The notes beneath the pieces are model-generated. The model had not been told where the DNA came from. It made no database searches and saw only the letters and a list, made by a program, of their open reading frames with translations. A program made the position numbers and the translations under genes. DNA of 64,000 nucleotides from Odontesthes bonariensis (taxonomy: Eukaryota > Chordata > Actinopteri > Atheriniformes > Atherinopsidae), in contig NC_134511.1 in the NCBI RefSeq assembly GCF_027942865.1, positions 1,859,567-1,923,566 on the forward strand. The letters are read 5' to 3'. This document shows positions 35,201-40,369 of the stretch, piece after piece; the stretch's first letter is position 1, and each line of letters begins with the position of its first letter.

Positions 35201-38200
35201 CCTGATCCAGGATAAATCGATGAATTAAACACGCTAAAGAACGACTGTTATTGATGAAGAAACGCTTTAAACCTGAAACTCTCTGTTCGTGTTGATGGAA
35301 TAAAAGTGCGTCGTTCTTGTGTGAGTTTCAGCTGCAAAGAGCACAAAGATTTAAGGTGGAATTTGACCCGTTAAATCTGTAAACCTCATTCACACTGAAG
35401 CAGATTAAAAACTGCTCGAGAAGGACATTTCAGAGTTCCTGGCCCACGGAGAGGAAATCAGAGGAGAGAACACAGCTGATCAATGGCTGCATTGATTACT
35501 GATCAGGCTCCGTTTCACCATAAACACAAACACAAACATAAACAAACACAAACAAACATGAACAGCTGCCACAACACCAACAGGCAGCACCAATTTCAGA
35601 ATTTCAGAGCAGAACGTAAAGAATTTAGCACTTTTAATGAGATTTTTACTTATATACACAGGAATGTGCTTTGATTACGATGAGCTAACATTAGCAACTG
35701 AAGAGCTACAAGATGGCCGACTGAAAGAACCGAGGAAACGAGCAGAAAAAGAGTTTCTGTTCCCGAAATGGATCGAAAGAACCGAGGAAACGAGCAGAAA
35801 AAGAGTTTCTGTTCCCGAAACGGACCGAAAGAACCGAGGAAACGAGCAGAAAAAGAGTTTCTGTTCCCGAAACGGACCGAAAGAACCGAGGAAACGAGCA
35901 GAAAAAGAGTTTCTGTTCCCGAAACGGACCGAAAGAACCGAGGAAACGAGCAGAAAAAGAGTTTCTGTTCCCGAAACGGACCGAAAGAACCGAGGAAACG
36001 AGCAGAAGAAGAGTTTCTGTTCCCGAAACGGACCGAAAGAACCGAGGAAACGAGCAGAAAAAGAGTTTCTGTTCCCGAAACGGACCGAAAGAACCGAGGA
36101 AACGAGCAGAAGAAGAGTTTCTGTTCCCGAAACGGACCGAAAGAACCGAGGTAACGAGCAAAAAAGGAGTTTCTGTTCCCGAAACGGATCGAAAGAACCG
36201 AGGAAACGAGCAGAAAAAGAGTTTCTGTTCCCGAAACGGACCGAAAGAACCGAGGAAACGAGCAGAAAAAGAGTTTCTGTTCCCGAAACGGACCGAAAGA
36301 ACCGAGGAAACGAGCAGAAAAAGAGTTTCTGTTCCCGAAACGGACCGAAAGAACCGAGGAAACGAGCAGAAAAAGAGTTTCTGTTCCCGAAACGGACCGA
36401 AAGAACCGAGGAAACGAGCAGAAAAAGAGTTTCTGTTCCCGAAACGGACCGAAAGAACCGAGGAAACGAGCAGAAAAAGAGTTTCTGTTCCCGAAACGGA
36501 CCGAAAGAACCGAGGAAACGAGCAGAAAAAGAGTTTCTGTTCCCGAAATGGACCGAAAGAACCGAGGAAGCGAGCAGAAAAAGAGTTTCTGTTCCCGAAA
36601 CGGACCGAAAGAACCGAGGAAACGAGCAGAAAAAGAGTTTCTGTTCCCGAAACGGACCGAAAGAACCGAGGAAACGAGCAGAAAAAGAGTTTCTGTTCCC
36701 GAAACGGACCGAAAGAACCGAGGAAACGAGCAGAAAAAGAGTTTCTGTTCCCGAAACGGACCGAAAGAACCGAGGAAACGAGCAGAAAAAGAGTTTCTGT
36801 TCCCGAAACGGACCGAAAGAACCGAGGAAACGAGCAGAAAAAGAGTTTCTGTTCCCGAAACGGACCGAAAGAACCGAGGAAACGAGCAGAAAAAGAGTTT
36901 CTGTTCCCGAAACGGATCGAAAGAACCGAGGAAACGAGCAGAAAAAGAGTTTCTGTTCCCGAAACGGATCAAAAGAACCGAGGAAACGAGCAGAAAAAGA
37001 GTTTCTGTTCCCGAAACGGACCGAAAGAACCGAGGAAACGAGCAGAAAAAGAGTTTCTGTTCCCGAAACGGACCGAAAGAACCGAGGAAACGAGCAGAAA
37101 AAGAGTTTCTGTTCCCGAAACGGACCGAAAGAACCGAGGAAACGAGCAGAAAAAGAGTTTCTGTTCCCGAAACGGATCGAAAGAACCGAGGAAACGAGCA
37201 GAAAAAGAGTTTCTGTTCCCGAAACGGATCGAAAGAACCGAGGAAACGAGCAGAAAAAGAGTTTCTGTTCCCGAAACGGACCGAAAGAACCGAGGAAACG
37301 AGCAGAAAAAGAGTTTCTGTTCCCGAAACGGACCGAAAGAACCGAGGAAACGAGCAGAAAAAGAGTTTCTGTTCCCGAAACGGACCGAAAGAACCGAGGA
37401 AACGAGCAGAAAAAGAGTTTCTGTTCCCGAAACGGATCAAAAGAACCGAGGAAACGAGCAGAAAAAGAGTTTCTGTTCCTGAAACACGTTGGGGATCTAA
37501 ACGACTACTTTCTCGCCTGAAAATGTTTCAAATGTTGCTAAAGTTTACAGAGTTTAGAGCTTAAGGGAAATCAGCTTCAGGCCGGCTGATTTCGGCTCGG
37601 GCAGGAGTGAAATGCATTGTGGGTAAATGCTCTGCATACTGTCTGATCGATCAGTATGTAGTATGTAGTAGGCAGTATGTAGTATGTAGTATGTAGTAGG
37701 CAGTATGTAGTATGTAGTATGTAGTAGGCAGTATGTAGTAGGCAGTATGTAGTATGTAGTATGTAGTATGTAGTAGGCAGTTTGTAGTAGGCAGTATGTA
37801 GTATGTAGTATGTAGTAGGCAGTATGTAGTAGGCAGTATGTAGTATGTAGTATGTAGTAGGCAGTTTGTAGTAGGCAGTATGTAGTATGTAGTAGGCAGT
37901 ATGTAGTATGTAGTATGTAGTAGGCAGTATGTAGTATGTAGTATGTAGTATGTAGTAGGCAGTATGTAGTATGTAGTAGGCAGTATGTAGTATGTAGTAT
38001 GTAGTAGGCAGTATGTAGTATGTAGTAGGCAGTATGTAGTATGTAGTATGTAGTATGTAGTAGGCAGTATGTAGTATGTAGTAGGCAGTATGTAGTATGT
38101 AGTATGTAGTAGGCAGTATGTAGTATGTAGTAGGCAGTATGTAGTATGTAGTATGTAGTATGTAGTAGGCAGTATGTAGTATGTAGTAGGCAGTATGTAG

Positions 38201-40369
38201 TATGTAGTATGTAGTAGGCAGTATGTAGTATGTAGTAGGCAGTATGTAGTATGTAGTAGGCAGTATGTAGTATGTAGTAGGCAGTATGTAGTAGGCAGTA
38301 TGTAGTATGTAGTAGACAGTATGTAGTATGTAGTATGTAGTAGGCAGTATGTAGTAGGCAGTATGTAGTAGGCAGTATGTAGTAGGCAGTATGTAGTATG
38401 TAGTAGGCAGTATGTAGTAGGCAGTATGTAGTATGTAGTAGGCAGTATGTAGTATGTAGTAGGCAGTATGTAGTAGGCAGTATGTAGTATGTAGTAGACA
38501 GTATGTAGTATGTAGTATGTAGTAGGCAGTATGTAGTAGGCAGTATGTAGTATGTAGTAGGCAGTATGTAGTAGGCAGTATGTAGTATGTAGTAGGCAGT
38601 ATGTAGTATGTAGTAGGCAGTATGTAGTATGTAGTAGGGGTGCGCGATCTGACGATATAAAATCGTGACTGGCGAGGAAGAATGGAGAATCGCGGGCGAT
38701 CTACCAAATTAGAGAAACCGTATAGATCGCCTTTGCCAATCAGCGCAATGATTTTTTATTTTTTTAATGCTGGTTCCCGCCGATGCGGCAGACGCAGGGC
38801 GTCCTTAACCTAACCGACCAATCATAGCGAACTGTGCGTCGTGCACCATCCACAGCCCATCCATAGCGGCGCACGGGAGAAACTCACGGCCAGCAGCAGC
38901 ACTCTCGGGTCGGATGAGGAAACCGCTAGCTCGTAAGCTAACTACGGTGCAAGAGAAAAGAGAAGCACCGCGACCGTGACAAACATTACACAGCTGGAAA
39001 GTATTCCTTTAGGGCGCTCTGGTGATGGCAGTGCGTGACTGTGGCTGCAGTAAATGAACATGCAGCGTTGCTCATCTGTTGCTAAATGGCATCATGAGGT
39101 GGAGTCAAGTCGTCATCAGAGGTTCGTTTTTCTATTTCCGATTGCTTCACTCTCAATGTGTCAGATGTCATTAATTAGATCATTATTTTTCATCTTGAAT
39201 TGGGTTACAGTTGAATTACAATGTGTTGATTGCCAAATTCTTTCTTTTACTCCTTAGCTCTTCTGTGGTTCAGCATGTTGACTTAACTCTACTGTAATTG
39301 GTCTTTTTTTTTTTTTTTTGGATGGAAGATCGTGATAAAAAATCGAAATCGTGATTTAATGCAAAAAAATCGTGATACAACATTTTTTCCATATCGCCCA
39401 CCCCTAGTATGTAGTATGTAGTAGGCAGTATGTAGTATGTAGTAGGCAGTATGTAGTAGGCAGTATGTAGTATGCAGTATGTAGTAGGCAGTATGTAGTA
39501 TGTAGTATGTAGTAGGCAGTATGTAGTATGTAGTATGTAGTAGGCAGTATGTAGTATGTAGTATGTAGTATGTAGTAGGCAGTATGTAGTATGTAGTATG
39601 TAGTAGGCAGTATGTAGTAGGCAGTATGTAGTATGTAGTATGTAGTATGCAGTATGTAGTAGGCAGTATGTAGTATGTAGTAGGCAGTATGTAGTATGTA
39701 GTATTTTGTAGGCAGTATGTAGTATTTTGTAGGCAGTATGTAGTATGTAGTAGGCAGTATGTAGTATGTAGTATGTAGTATGTAGTAGGCAGTATGTAGT
39801 ATGTAGTATGTAGTATGTAGTATGTAGTAGGCAGTATGTAGTATGTAGTATGTAGTATGCAGTATGTAGTAGGCAGTATGTAGTATGTAGTAGGCAGTAT
39901 GTAGTATGTAGTATTTTGTAGGCAGTATGTAGTATTTTGTAGGCAGTATGTAGTATGTAGTAGGCAGTATGTAGTATGTAGTAGGCAGTATGTAGTATGT
40001 AGTATGTAGTAGGCAGTATGTAGTATGTAGTAGGCAGTATGTAGTATGTAGTAGGCAGTATGTAGTATGTAGTATGTAGTAGGCGGTTTCGAACACAGCC
40101 ATGGAGGTCTCTCCCTGTTAAAGGCAGTTGTTTCCCCCCCACAGTCGCCCTGTACTCTCTCAGGTATCAGACAGAAGTTTCAGTGTAATCTGCTGGTTTT
40201 TTAGCTCATTAACAGTTTCTGTTTTATTTTAATCATTATAACCGAACCGGACCTTCTCTCCTGGTGCCCCAGCACCGACCCAGCACCCCCCCTCACCCTC
40301 CTCACCTCTGCAGTCACAGTTTCCGCTCAGCAGCAGCAGCAGCAGCCCGCAGACCTCCAGCAGATCCAT
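2380..40369 (-). CDS. adam9: ADAM9 transmembrane metalloprotease-disintegrin, 24 exons
   Basis: A membrane-anchored zinc protease of the ADAM family. ADAM9 sheds cell-surface ectodomains and binds integrins. Exons, 5' to 3': 40369-40306, 26103-26003, 22102-22044, 19243-19165, 16674-16598, 11502-11310, 11205-11140, 10457-10386, 10264-10095, 8721-8640, 8534-8401, 8312-8141, 7254-7162, 7072-6968, 6893-6803, 6291-6186, 5898-5715, 5635-5555, 5486-5381, 5201-5054, 4790-4700, 2724-2695, 2591-2533, 2449-2380. Every junction is AG/GT and phases join, giving 2433 nt, i.e. 810 residues; human ADAM9 is 819. Many blocks match remembered human ADAM9 closely ([45 protein letters not shown]). No frameshift or internal stop was seen. 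Exon 22 is the least certain. The start could alternatively be 12 codons upstream at 40405. Identification as adam9 rather than another ADAM is firm. Confidence 0.95.
3229..4337. repeat. 19-bp minisatellite in adam9 intron 21
   Basis: About 58 copies of a 19-bp unit close to GGGTGAACCTTCTTGATCT, with variants (GGGAGAACC, TTGTTGATC, TTGAACTGG). Because 19 is not a multiple of three and the minus-strand unit is stop-free, it produces long artefactual frames with three phased peptide repeats. Confidence 0.95.
5381..5635 (-). CDS. adam9: adam9 exons 18-19: EGF-like module and stalk
   Basis: Residues 617-678 contain [15 protein letters not shown] and [12 protein letters not shown], the six-cysteine EGF-like pattern, followed by the juxtamembrane stalk [13 protein letters not shown] roughly 18-bp near-repeat follows the exon 19 donor on its downstream (lower-coordinate) side at 5232-5372. 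Confidence 0.93.
5715..6893 (-). CDS. adam9: adam9 exons 15-17: cysteine-rich domain
   Basis: Residues 490-616 include AYCYNGKCQ, the segment [11 protein letters not shown], and NALCGKLQC leading to [14 protein letters not shown]. These match the ADAM cysteine-rich domain used for substrate and adhesion contacts. A 34-bp minisatellite sits in the intron between exons 15 and 16. Confidence 0.93.
6503..6703. repeat. 34-bp minisatellite with internal palindrome, intron 15
   Basis: About five to six units of CTTCCTGTTAGCTGCATGAG plus CTAACGGCCAAACG. GTTAGCT and AGCTAAC form a 7-bp inverted repeat around a GCATG core in every unit. The same unit recurs in intron 12. Confidence 0.92.
6968..7254 (-). 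CDS. adam9: adam9 exons 13-14: disintegrin domain
   Basis: Residues 424-489 are rich in cysteines with the family order ([27 protein letters not shown]). The integrin-binding loop reads ECD at residues 468-470 in place of RGD, as in most ADAMs, followed by EYCNGSS. Both exons are phase 0 with consensus splice sites. Confidence 0.93.
7472..7888. repeat. 34-bp minisatellite (same unit), intron 12, split by a LINE fragment
   Basis: About four units at 7472-7610 and two to three at 7799-7888 flank a 3' LINE fragment. Units are nearly identical to those at 6503-6703, including the GTTAGCT/AGCTAAC palindrome. AT-rich sequence with several TAGCTAAT motifs follows to about 8000. Confidence 0.9.
7611..7798 (-). 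mobile_element. 5'-truncated L2-like LINE 3' end
   Basis: About 185 bp match the 3' end of the long LINE at 13107-15738 (shared CCCAGAGGGAAATTAAATG and GCGGTCCGTTTTGCATCC). The AATTC-rich tail lies on the low-coordinate side, so the element is on the minus strand. It sits inside the 34-bp minisatellite. Confidence 0.85.
8141..11205 (-). CDS. adam9: adam9 exons 7-12: furin site and zinc metalloprotease domain
   Basis: Residues 191-194 read RMKR, a proprotein-convertase site split across the exon 6/7 junction, followed by [15 protein letters not shown]. Exon 9 carries VGLEIWT and WREK. Exon 11 carries the intact reprolysin motif, with His336, Glu337, His340 and His346 in [12 protein letters not shown], and the Met-turn at CIM (Met361). 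All catalytic residues are present, so the protease is predicted to be active. Exon 12 leads into the disintegrin domain with [12 protein letters not shown] and EECDCGS. Introns 7 and 9 consist almost entirely of minisatellites. Confidence 0.95.
8863..10087. repeat. 51-bp minisatellite filling adam9 intron 9
   Basis: About 24 highly homogeneous 51-bp units (core GATATATGCTCCCAGGAACA, then GGAAGAAGGAGTTTTACACC). The array ends about 7 nt from the exon 9 donor and occupies most of the 1.37-kb intron. The 17-codon unit is open on both strands, giving spurious frames of about 420 codons each way. Confidence 0.97.
10523..11134. repeat. 34-bp minisatellite filling adam9 intron 7
   Basis: About 18 units of GTAAGAGCGCATCTATAAAG plus CGTCTGTAAACACT, with some 20-bp short units. 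The array runs into the exon 7 donor (intron starts GTGAGACGC at 11139). On the sense strand each unit contains TCTTACAG and GTTTACAG, both acceptor-like. Confidence 0.95.
11310..26103 (-). CDS. adam9: adam9 exons 2-6: prodomain with cysteine switch
   Basis: Residues 22-191 form the inhibitory prodomain. Recognisable pieces include [13 protein letters not shown] (exon 2), [20 protein letters not shown] (exon 3), PADFTVFTY (exon 4), NHCHYQGFV (exon 5) and SYGIEP (exon 6). Cys164, in PRGCG, is the expected cysteine-switch residue that coordinates the active-site zinc in the zymogen. A potential N-glycosylation site (NAT) follows it. Exon 6 ends with AGG before GTGTGG, a slightly weak donor. Confidence 0.9.
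12112..13106. repeat. 124-bp satellite, left block (intron 5)
   Basis: Eight near-identical 124-bp units beginning CATGAACATAAACCCAGAAT. The period was checked from successive unit starts at 12237, 12361 and 12485. The array is interrupted at its right edge by a LINE and resumes at 15739. Confidence 0.96.
13107..15738 (-). mobile_element. L2-clade LINE, 5'-truncated, inserted in the 124-bp satellite
   Basis: A minus-strand non-LTR retrotransposon. Its 3' end is at 13107 with a GAATTTGAATTGAATG-type tail. Its 5' end is lost inside the endonuclease domain near 15738. Both flanks are the same 124-bp satellite, showing insertion into the array. The right flank carries an extra CATGAACATAAA. Confidence 0.92.
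13171..15702 (-). CDS. L2-like LINE ORF2 (partial endonuclease plus reverse transcriptase), 843 codons open
   Basis: An uninterrupted frame carries the C-terminal half of an exonuclease-endonuclease-phosphatase domain ([18 protein letters not shown]), then a linker ([19 protein letters not shown]), then reverse transcriptase. RT hallmarks include [51 protein letters not shown] and the catalytic box YSDD, followed by [14 protein letters not shown] and a C-terminal [12 protein letters not shown]. The open frame spans about 2.5 kb, so the insertion is young, but the missing N-terminal endonuclease and 5' UTR make autonomous mobility unlikely. It is not a host gene. Confidence 0.92.
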   Translation of the reverse strand: MAVLVNNRWCHPGHVTVKSRLCSPDIELLAVSFRPYYLPREFTSVVLVAVYIPPSAVADTACDVISSVVAKIQTQHPNSFVAISGDFNHASLSATLPTFQQFVSCSTRENKTLDLFYTNVKDSHISKSRPPLGKSDHNLVFLCSAYKPLVQRLPVTKRTVRKWSEEAEEALQGCFDATDWISLCKPHGEDINAMTECVTDYINFCVDNTIPTRTVRCFPNNKPWITGELKELLNRKKRAFRERDRELLRSIQKQLKVKIRESKEVYRKKLESKLQRNNIRDVWSGMKKITGLKQREDRMDGSLDRAIELNTFFNRFSSGTSSPSSPPVPSQRDIPPSSDPQLSCNISTSTSVMDSSASTSLSSTQSGDAAVPFASPSHFSVSRSQVKRQLERLNRNKAAGPDGVSPRVLKACAEQLCGILQHLFNLSLTQEKVPLLWKTSCLVPVPKKTHPSVINDYRPVALTSHIMKVLERLLLIHLCKQTSTYQDPLQFAYRHGVGVEDAIIHLLQQTHCHLDKAGSTVRIMFFDFSSAFNTIQPDLLRLKLQKTQVEASTITWINDYLTNRPQFVRLKNCVSNQVISSTGAPQGTVLSPFLFTLYTSDFQYKSDSCHLQKYSDDSAVVGCIRDGQEAEYRELVDRFVAWCGNNHLILNVNKTKEMIVDFRRNRVRSNPVSIMGEEVEVVEEYKYLGVHVDNRLDWRHNSEAIYKKGQSRLYFLRKLRSFKVCSKMLQIFYKSVVESVISSGVICWGSSIRTRDLKRLNNLIRKAGSVLGTTVEPLETIMQRRILHNIKRIMDNPEHPLHETVIRKQSLFSQRLLQFGCKTDRYRKSFLPTAISIYNNSNI
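15739..16474. repeat. 124-bp satellite, right block (intron 5)
   Basis: About six further units of the same 124-bp satellite, in the same orientation as the block at 12112-13106. It ends 124 nt before adam9 exon 5. Confidence 0.96.
17008..17706. repeat. 48-bp minisatellite in adam9 intron 4
   Basis: About 14-15 units of GTGAGTGAGAAACTAAGTGA, ACCCCTGATCCAGCAGCTGG, TAGCAGCA, with one 45-bp unit. It is open on both strands (plus-strand peptide [16 protein letters not shown]). It lies between constitutive adam9 exons and has no codon bias, splice context or homology suggesting translation. Confidence 0.95.
17707..18469. other. Intronic sequence without recognised features
   Basis: Part of adam9 intron 4. 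No coding, RNA or terminal-repeat signal was seen. Confidence 0.5.
18470..18860. mobile_element. hAT-like element remnant with inverted internal repeats
   Basis: Four direct copies of a unit with AAAGTCTGTTGCTCACAGGC (18480-18590) are followed after about 100 bp by inverted copies (GCCTGTGAGCAACAGACTTT at 18703). The region ends with GAGTTAACTCGCCCAGCCC, a sequence typical of termini of fish hAT-type elements. The left end was not found. Confidence 0.45.
19290..19790 (+). pseudogene. Rex1-like LINE reverse transcriptase remnant, interrupted
   Basis: Plus-strand pieces read [18 protein letters not shown] (19308-19360) and, after an insertion, [19 protein letters not shown] (19574-19630) and [16 protein letters not shown] (19655-19710). 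These are RT boxes including catalytic YADD. The frame is broken by the insertion at 19366-19550 and by stops after 19784. It lies just past adam9 exon 4, in intron 3, opposite to the gene. Confidence 0.8.
19366..19550 (-). mobile_element. LINE 3' tail nested in the Rex1-like remnant
   Basis: The minus strand reads GACAATAAAGATTCTTGATT preceded by AAATTTCATTATGCC, the usual 3' end of fish RTE/Rex3-type LINEs with a short tandem tail. It splits the RT remnant into two parts. Confidence 0.65.
19783..20570. repeat. Dispersed 0.8-kb duplicated segment, copy 1
   Basis: This segment is repeated in the same orientation at 34903-35715 with scattered substitutions. It includes a Tc1-transposase-like remnant (plus strand [12 protein letters not shown], about 20009-20045). 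The shared left part continues the Rex1-like LINE (CCTACAGTGAGGAAC at 19753 and 34262). Confidence 0.85.
20729..21090. mobile_element. Fold-back (hairpin) repeat, copy 1
   Basis: Inverted arms of about 40 bp lie at 20729-20768 and 20807-20846 around a short loop. A conserved 240-bp body follows, ending GAACTATCCCTTTAA, a common end of TTAA-flanked fish elements. It is homologous to 23282-23682. No coding potential. Confidence 0.75.
21091..22043. other. Intron 3 sequence: short duplication and G-run only
   Basis: A roughly 57-bp direct duplication containing TGAGCATGCTAACTAGCATT (about 21088-21195) and a run of 14 G near 21222-21235. The rest up to adam9 exon 3 shows no recognised feature. 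Confidence 0.6.
22231..23273. mobile_element. hAT element with perfect 8-bp target duplication
   Basis: The ends read TAGAGCTG...CAGCTCTA and are flanked on both sides by GTAAAATC (22223-22230 and 23274-23281), an exact 8-bp duplication as made by hAT transposases. TCGA/ATTCG-rich subterminal motifs occur at both ends. No transposase is present, so the element is non-autonomous. It lies about 130 bp upstream of adam9 exon 3, in intron 2. Confidence 0.9.
22516..22691 (+). CDS. Putative captured first coding exon inside a hAT element
   Basis: ATG at 22516 opens 58 codons plus 2 nt ([14 protein letters not shown], a central [18 protein letters not shown] helix-like stretch, ending CRQMRPV) and reaches a consensus donor GTAAGT at 22692. 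It is not a known hAT transposase start. It resembles first exons of the accessory or transposase genes of other DNA transposons, but I cannot assign it. No downstream exon was seen in the element, so it may be a relic of gene capture. Confidence 0.35.
23282..23682. mobile_element. Fold-back (hairpin) repeat, copy 2
   Basis: 48-bp arms at 23289-23336 and 23379-23426 pair with about one mismatch around a 42-nt loop (start CACAATCTCTTGGCCC). The body is nearly identical to 20846-21090 and ends CTATCCCTTTAA. The hAT element at 22231-23273 ends immediately before it and has removed or replaced its outer left flank. Confidence 0.8.
23683..24941. other. Intron 2 sequence with simple repeats
   Basis: Contains a CA/GT-rich stretch near 23996-24050, ATT-type microsatellites near 24350-24450, and a duplicated short segment (TTTCACAGTCTGGGATCC at about 24391 and 24450). 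No gene was seen. Confidence 0.6.
24946..25641. mobile_element. piggyBac-like non-autonomous element
   Basis: The 696-bp segment is flanked by TTAA at 24942-24945 and 25642-25645. The ends are inverted: CACATTGGAT at the left, and ATTGACTCCC preceded by CAC when the right end is read inward. TTAA duplication with CAC-type termini fits the piggyBac superfamily. Internal frames are closed. Confidence 0.7.
26518..29059 (+). mobile_element. Tc1/mariner superfamily transposon (DD35E), apparently intact
   Basis: The ends start CAGTTTTTTTCAGTTGCTAA at the left, and CAGTTTTTTTCAATTGCTAA when the right end is read inward, continuing CAAG. They match with very few differences over about 26 bp. TA flanks both sides (26516-26517 and 29060-29061). 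The element is 2542 bp and carries a complete transposase gene. It sits in adam9 intron 1, opposite to the gene. A nearby related sequence (29380-29420) shows the unoccupied target. Confidence 0.92.
26997..28430 (+). CDS. DD35E transposase, three exons, 403 residues
   Basis: Exons 26997-27274, 27376-27658 and 27780-28430 join in frame across two short introns (101 and 121 bp, both GT-AG) to give 1212 nt. The N-terminus is Arg/Gly-rich (repeats such as [12 protein letters not shown]), suggesting DNA or RNA binding. It is followed by helix-turn-helix segments ([12 protein letters not shown], then [16 protein letters not shown]). The catalytic domain shows VDEVGFN (first Asp), TWDNVAFHH (second Asp) and [13 protein letters not shown] (Glu). 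I count 35 residues between the second Asp and the Glu. The IS630/Tc1/mariner assignment is firm; the exact subfamily needs comparison. No stop or frameshift was seen, so activity is possible. The ATG at 26964 is an alternative start. Confidence 0.88.
29060..29900. repeat. Duplicated AT-rich segments around the transposon
   Basis: 29268-29420 repeats 26370-26517 (shared GGGACATTTTTGTCCCCTTT, which itself forms a small hairpin, and CAAGTTTTCAATTATTT). 29840-29890 repeats part of 26305-26345 (GGGCCTC, CTGAATGTCCCC). The region looks like a partial tandem duplication that predates the transposon. Confidence 0.75.
30336..30694. repeat. 12-bp minisatellite (ATGGAACTAGGT / ATGGGCCTAGGC)
   Basis: About 30 units of 12 bp with two main variants, each containing CTAGG; GGGCCTAGG variants create CCTAGG palindromes. 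It is open on both strands and yields Met-Glu-Leu-Gly repeats in one frame. Intron 1 of adam9. Confidence 0.95.
31017..31590. mobile_element. TTAA-flanked MITE, copy 1
   Basis: Flanked by TTAA at 31013-31016 and 31591-31594. The terminal inverted repeats are AGCTGCAGTCTGCA at the left and TGCAGACTGCAGCT at the right, exact complements. Related to the element at 48160-48544 by its termini and by the right-end sequence TTTCAGAATCCC...GACAGTTC. The TTAA target suggests piggyBac or Kolobok machinery. Confidence 0.85.
31595..31890. other. Intronic sequence including a LINE/SINE-like tail
   Basis: Near 31730-31820 the sequence GTACTTTGAATGGCCTTGTA followed by TGCTGTACAGATAAACCTGC resembles the 3' end of fish non-LTR elements. 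No gene was seen. Confidence 0.45.
31892..32480. mobile_element. MITE family with GGCTGTGTTC terminus, copy 1 (no expanded array)
   Basis: Starts TTGGCTGTGTTCCAAACTGC. Its inner part (32299-32477, CGTTGGGGATCTAAACGACT onward to CTGTCTGATCGAT) is almost identical to 37489-37651. The other terminus lies in copy 2 near 40100 as GAACACAGCC. It lacks the TAGTA array carried by copy 2. Confidence 0.65.
32481..33214. other. Intron 1 sequence, no gene recognised
   Basis: Short open frames occur on both strands, but none has a splice context or a recognisable product. Confidence 0.5.
33223..33980. mobile_element. hAT non-autonomous element
   Basis: Terminal inverted repeats CAATGTTCCCTCTAA (left) and CAATGTTCCCTCTGA (right, read inward). 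Flanking 8-bp duplications CATGTAAG and CATGTAAA differ at one position. 758 bp, no transposase. Confidence 0.85.
33981..34902. other. AT-rich intronic sequence with an interrupted LINE segment
   Basis: A C-run and CCTCC-rich stretch lie at 34059-34190. A fragment of the same Rex1-like LINE as 19720-19780 (TCTGGTCCTACAGTGAGGAA) ends at about 34275. It is followed by A-rich and (AT)n DNA (34536-34561) up to 34902, where the LINE-derived duplicate resumes with CTTGGAGTTATTTTTGACC. The 630-bp interruption is probably another insertion ending in an A-rich tail. Confidence 0.55.
34903..35715. repeat. Dispersed 0.8-kb duplicated segment, copy 2
   Basis: Homologous along its length to 19783-20570, including the Tc1-like [12 protein letters not shown] remnant (about 35140-35175). 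Its right end runs into the 52-bp array just after CTACAAGATGGCCGACT, whereas copy 1 continues with unrelated sequence. Confidence 0.85.
35723..37481. repeat. 52-bp minisatellite, about 34 units
   Basis: A very homogeneous array with unit GAAAGAACCGAGGAAACGAG, CAGAAAAAGAGTTTCTGTTC, CCGAAACGGACC. Because 52 is not a multiple of three and neither strand of the unit contains a stop in any frame, frames of about 600 codons run through it in both directions. No sign of real translation. Confidence 0.97.
37651..38634. repeat. TAGTA-rich array, left block
   Basis: An irregular mix of 7-bp GTATGTA and 7-bp GTAGGCA units in higher-order patterns of about 50-85 bp. Long spurious minus-strand frames (YYILPTT peptides) result. 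It is split from the right block by a hAT element. Confidence 0.93.
38635..39406. mobile_element. hAT non-autonomous element inserted in the TAGTA array
   Basis: Ends TAGGGGTGCGCGAT (left) and TAGGGGTGGGCGAT (right, read inward), with AAAATCGTGA motifs subterminally. Flanks read GTATGTAG on both sides, consistent with an 8-bp duplication, although the array itself repeats this string. 772 bp, with CpG-rich promoter-like sequence inside and no clear transposase. Confidence 0.85.
39407..40083. repeat. TAGTA-rich array, right block
   Basis: A continuation of the array left of the hAT insertion, with an additional GTATTTTGTAGGCA variant repeated at about 39700-39735 and 39910-39945. It ends about 220 bp from adam9 exon 1. 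Confidence 0.93.
40306..40369 (-). CDS. adam9: adam9 exon 1: start codon and signal peptide
   Basis: Residues 1-21 begin MDLLEV, followed by a run of six leucines, then SGNCDC: a typical secretory signal. The donor is CAGAG|GTGAG. I chose the ATG at 40369 because the hydrophobic core starts right after it. The in-frame ATG at 40405 would prepend a lysine-rich stretch encoded by an (AAG) run. Sequence upstream to about 40800 is GC-rich with CpGs, includes a GCGGCCGC site, and probably holds the promoter and 5' UTR. No TATA box is evident. Confidence 0.85.

Larger units (their letters stand above)
37485..40103. mobile_element. MITE family copy 2 carrying an expanded TAGTA array
   Basis: The inner segment 37489-37651 matches copy 1 (32299-32477). 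It then expands into a long GTATGTAGTAGGCA array and closes at GGTTTCGAACACAGCC (about 40085-40100), the inverted counterpart of the GGCTGTGTTC end of copy 1. The left terminus is missing, apparently replaced by the 52-bp array. Confidence 0.65.

Noticed and set aside
35637-37564. 600-codon open frames on both strands
   Set aside because: Artefact of a stop-free 52-bp unit; the peptide cycles through three frames and has no domain.
37577-40142. Tyrosine/threonine-rich minus-strand frames
   Set aside because: Translation of the TAGTA array; they also run across a hAT insertion boundary.
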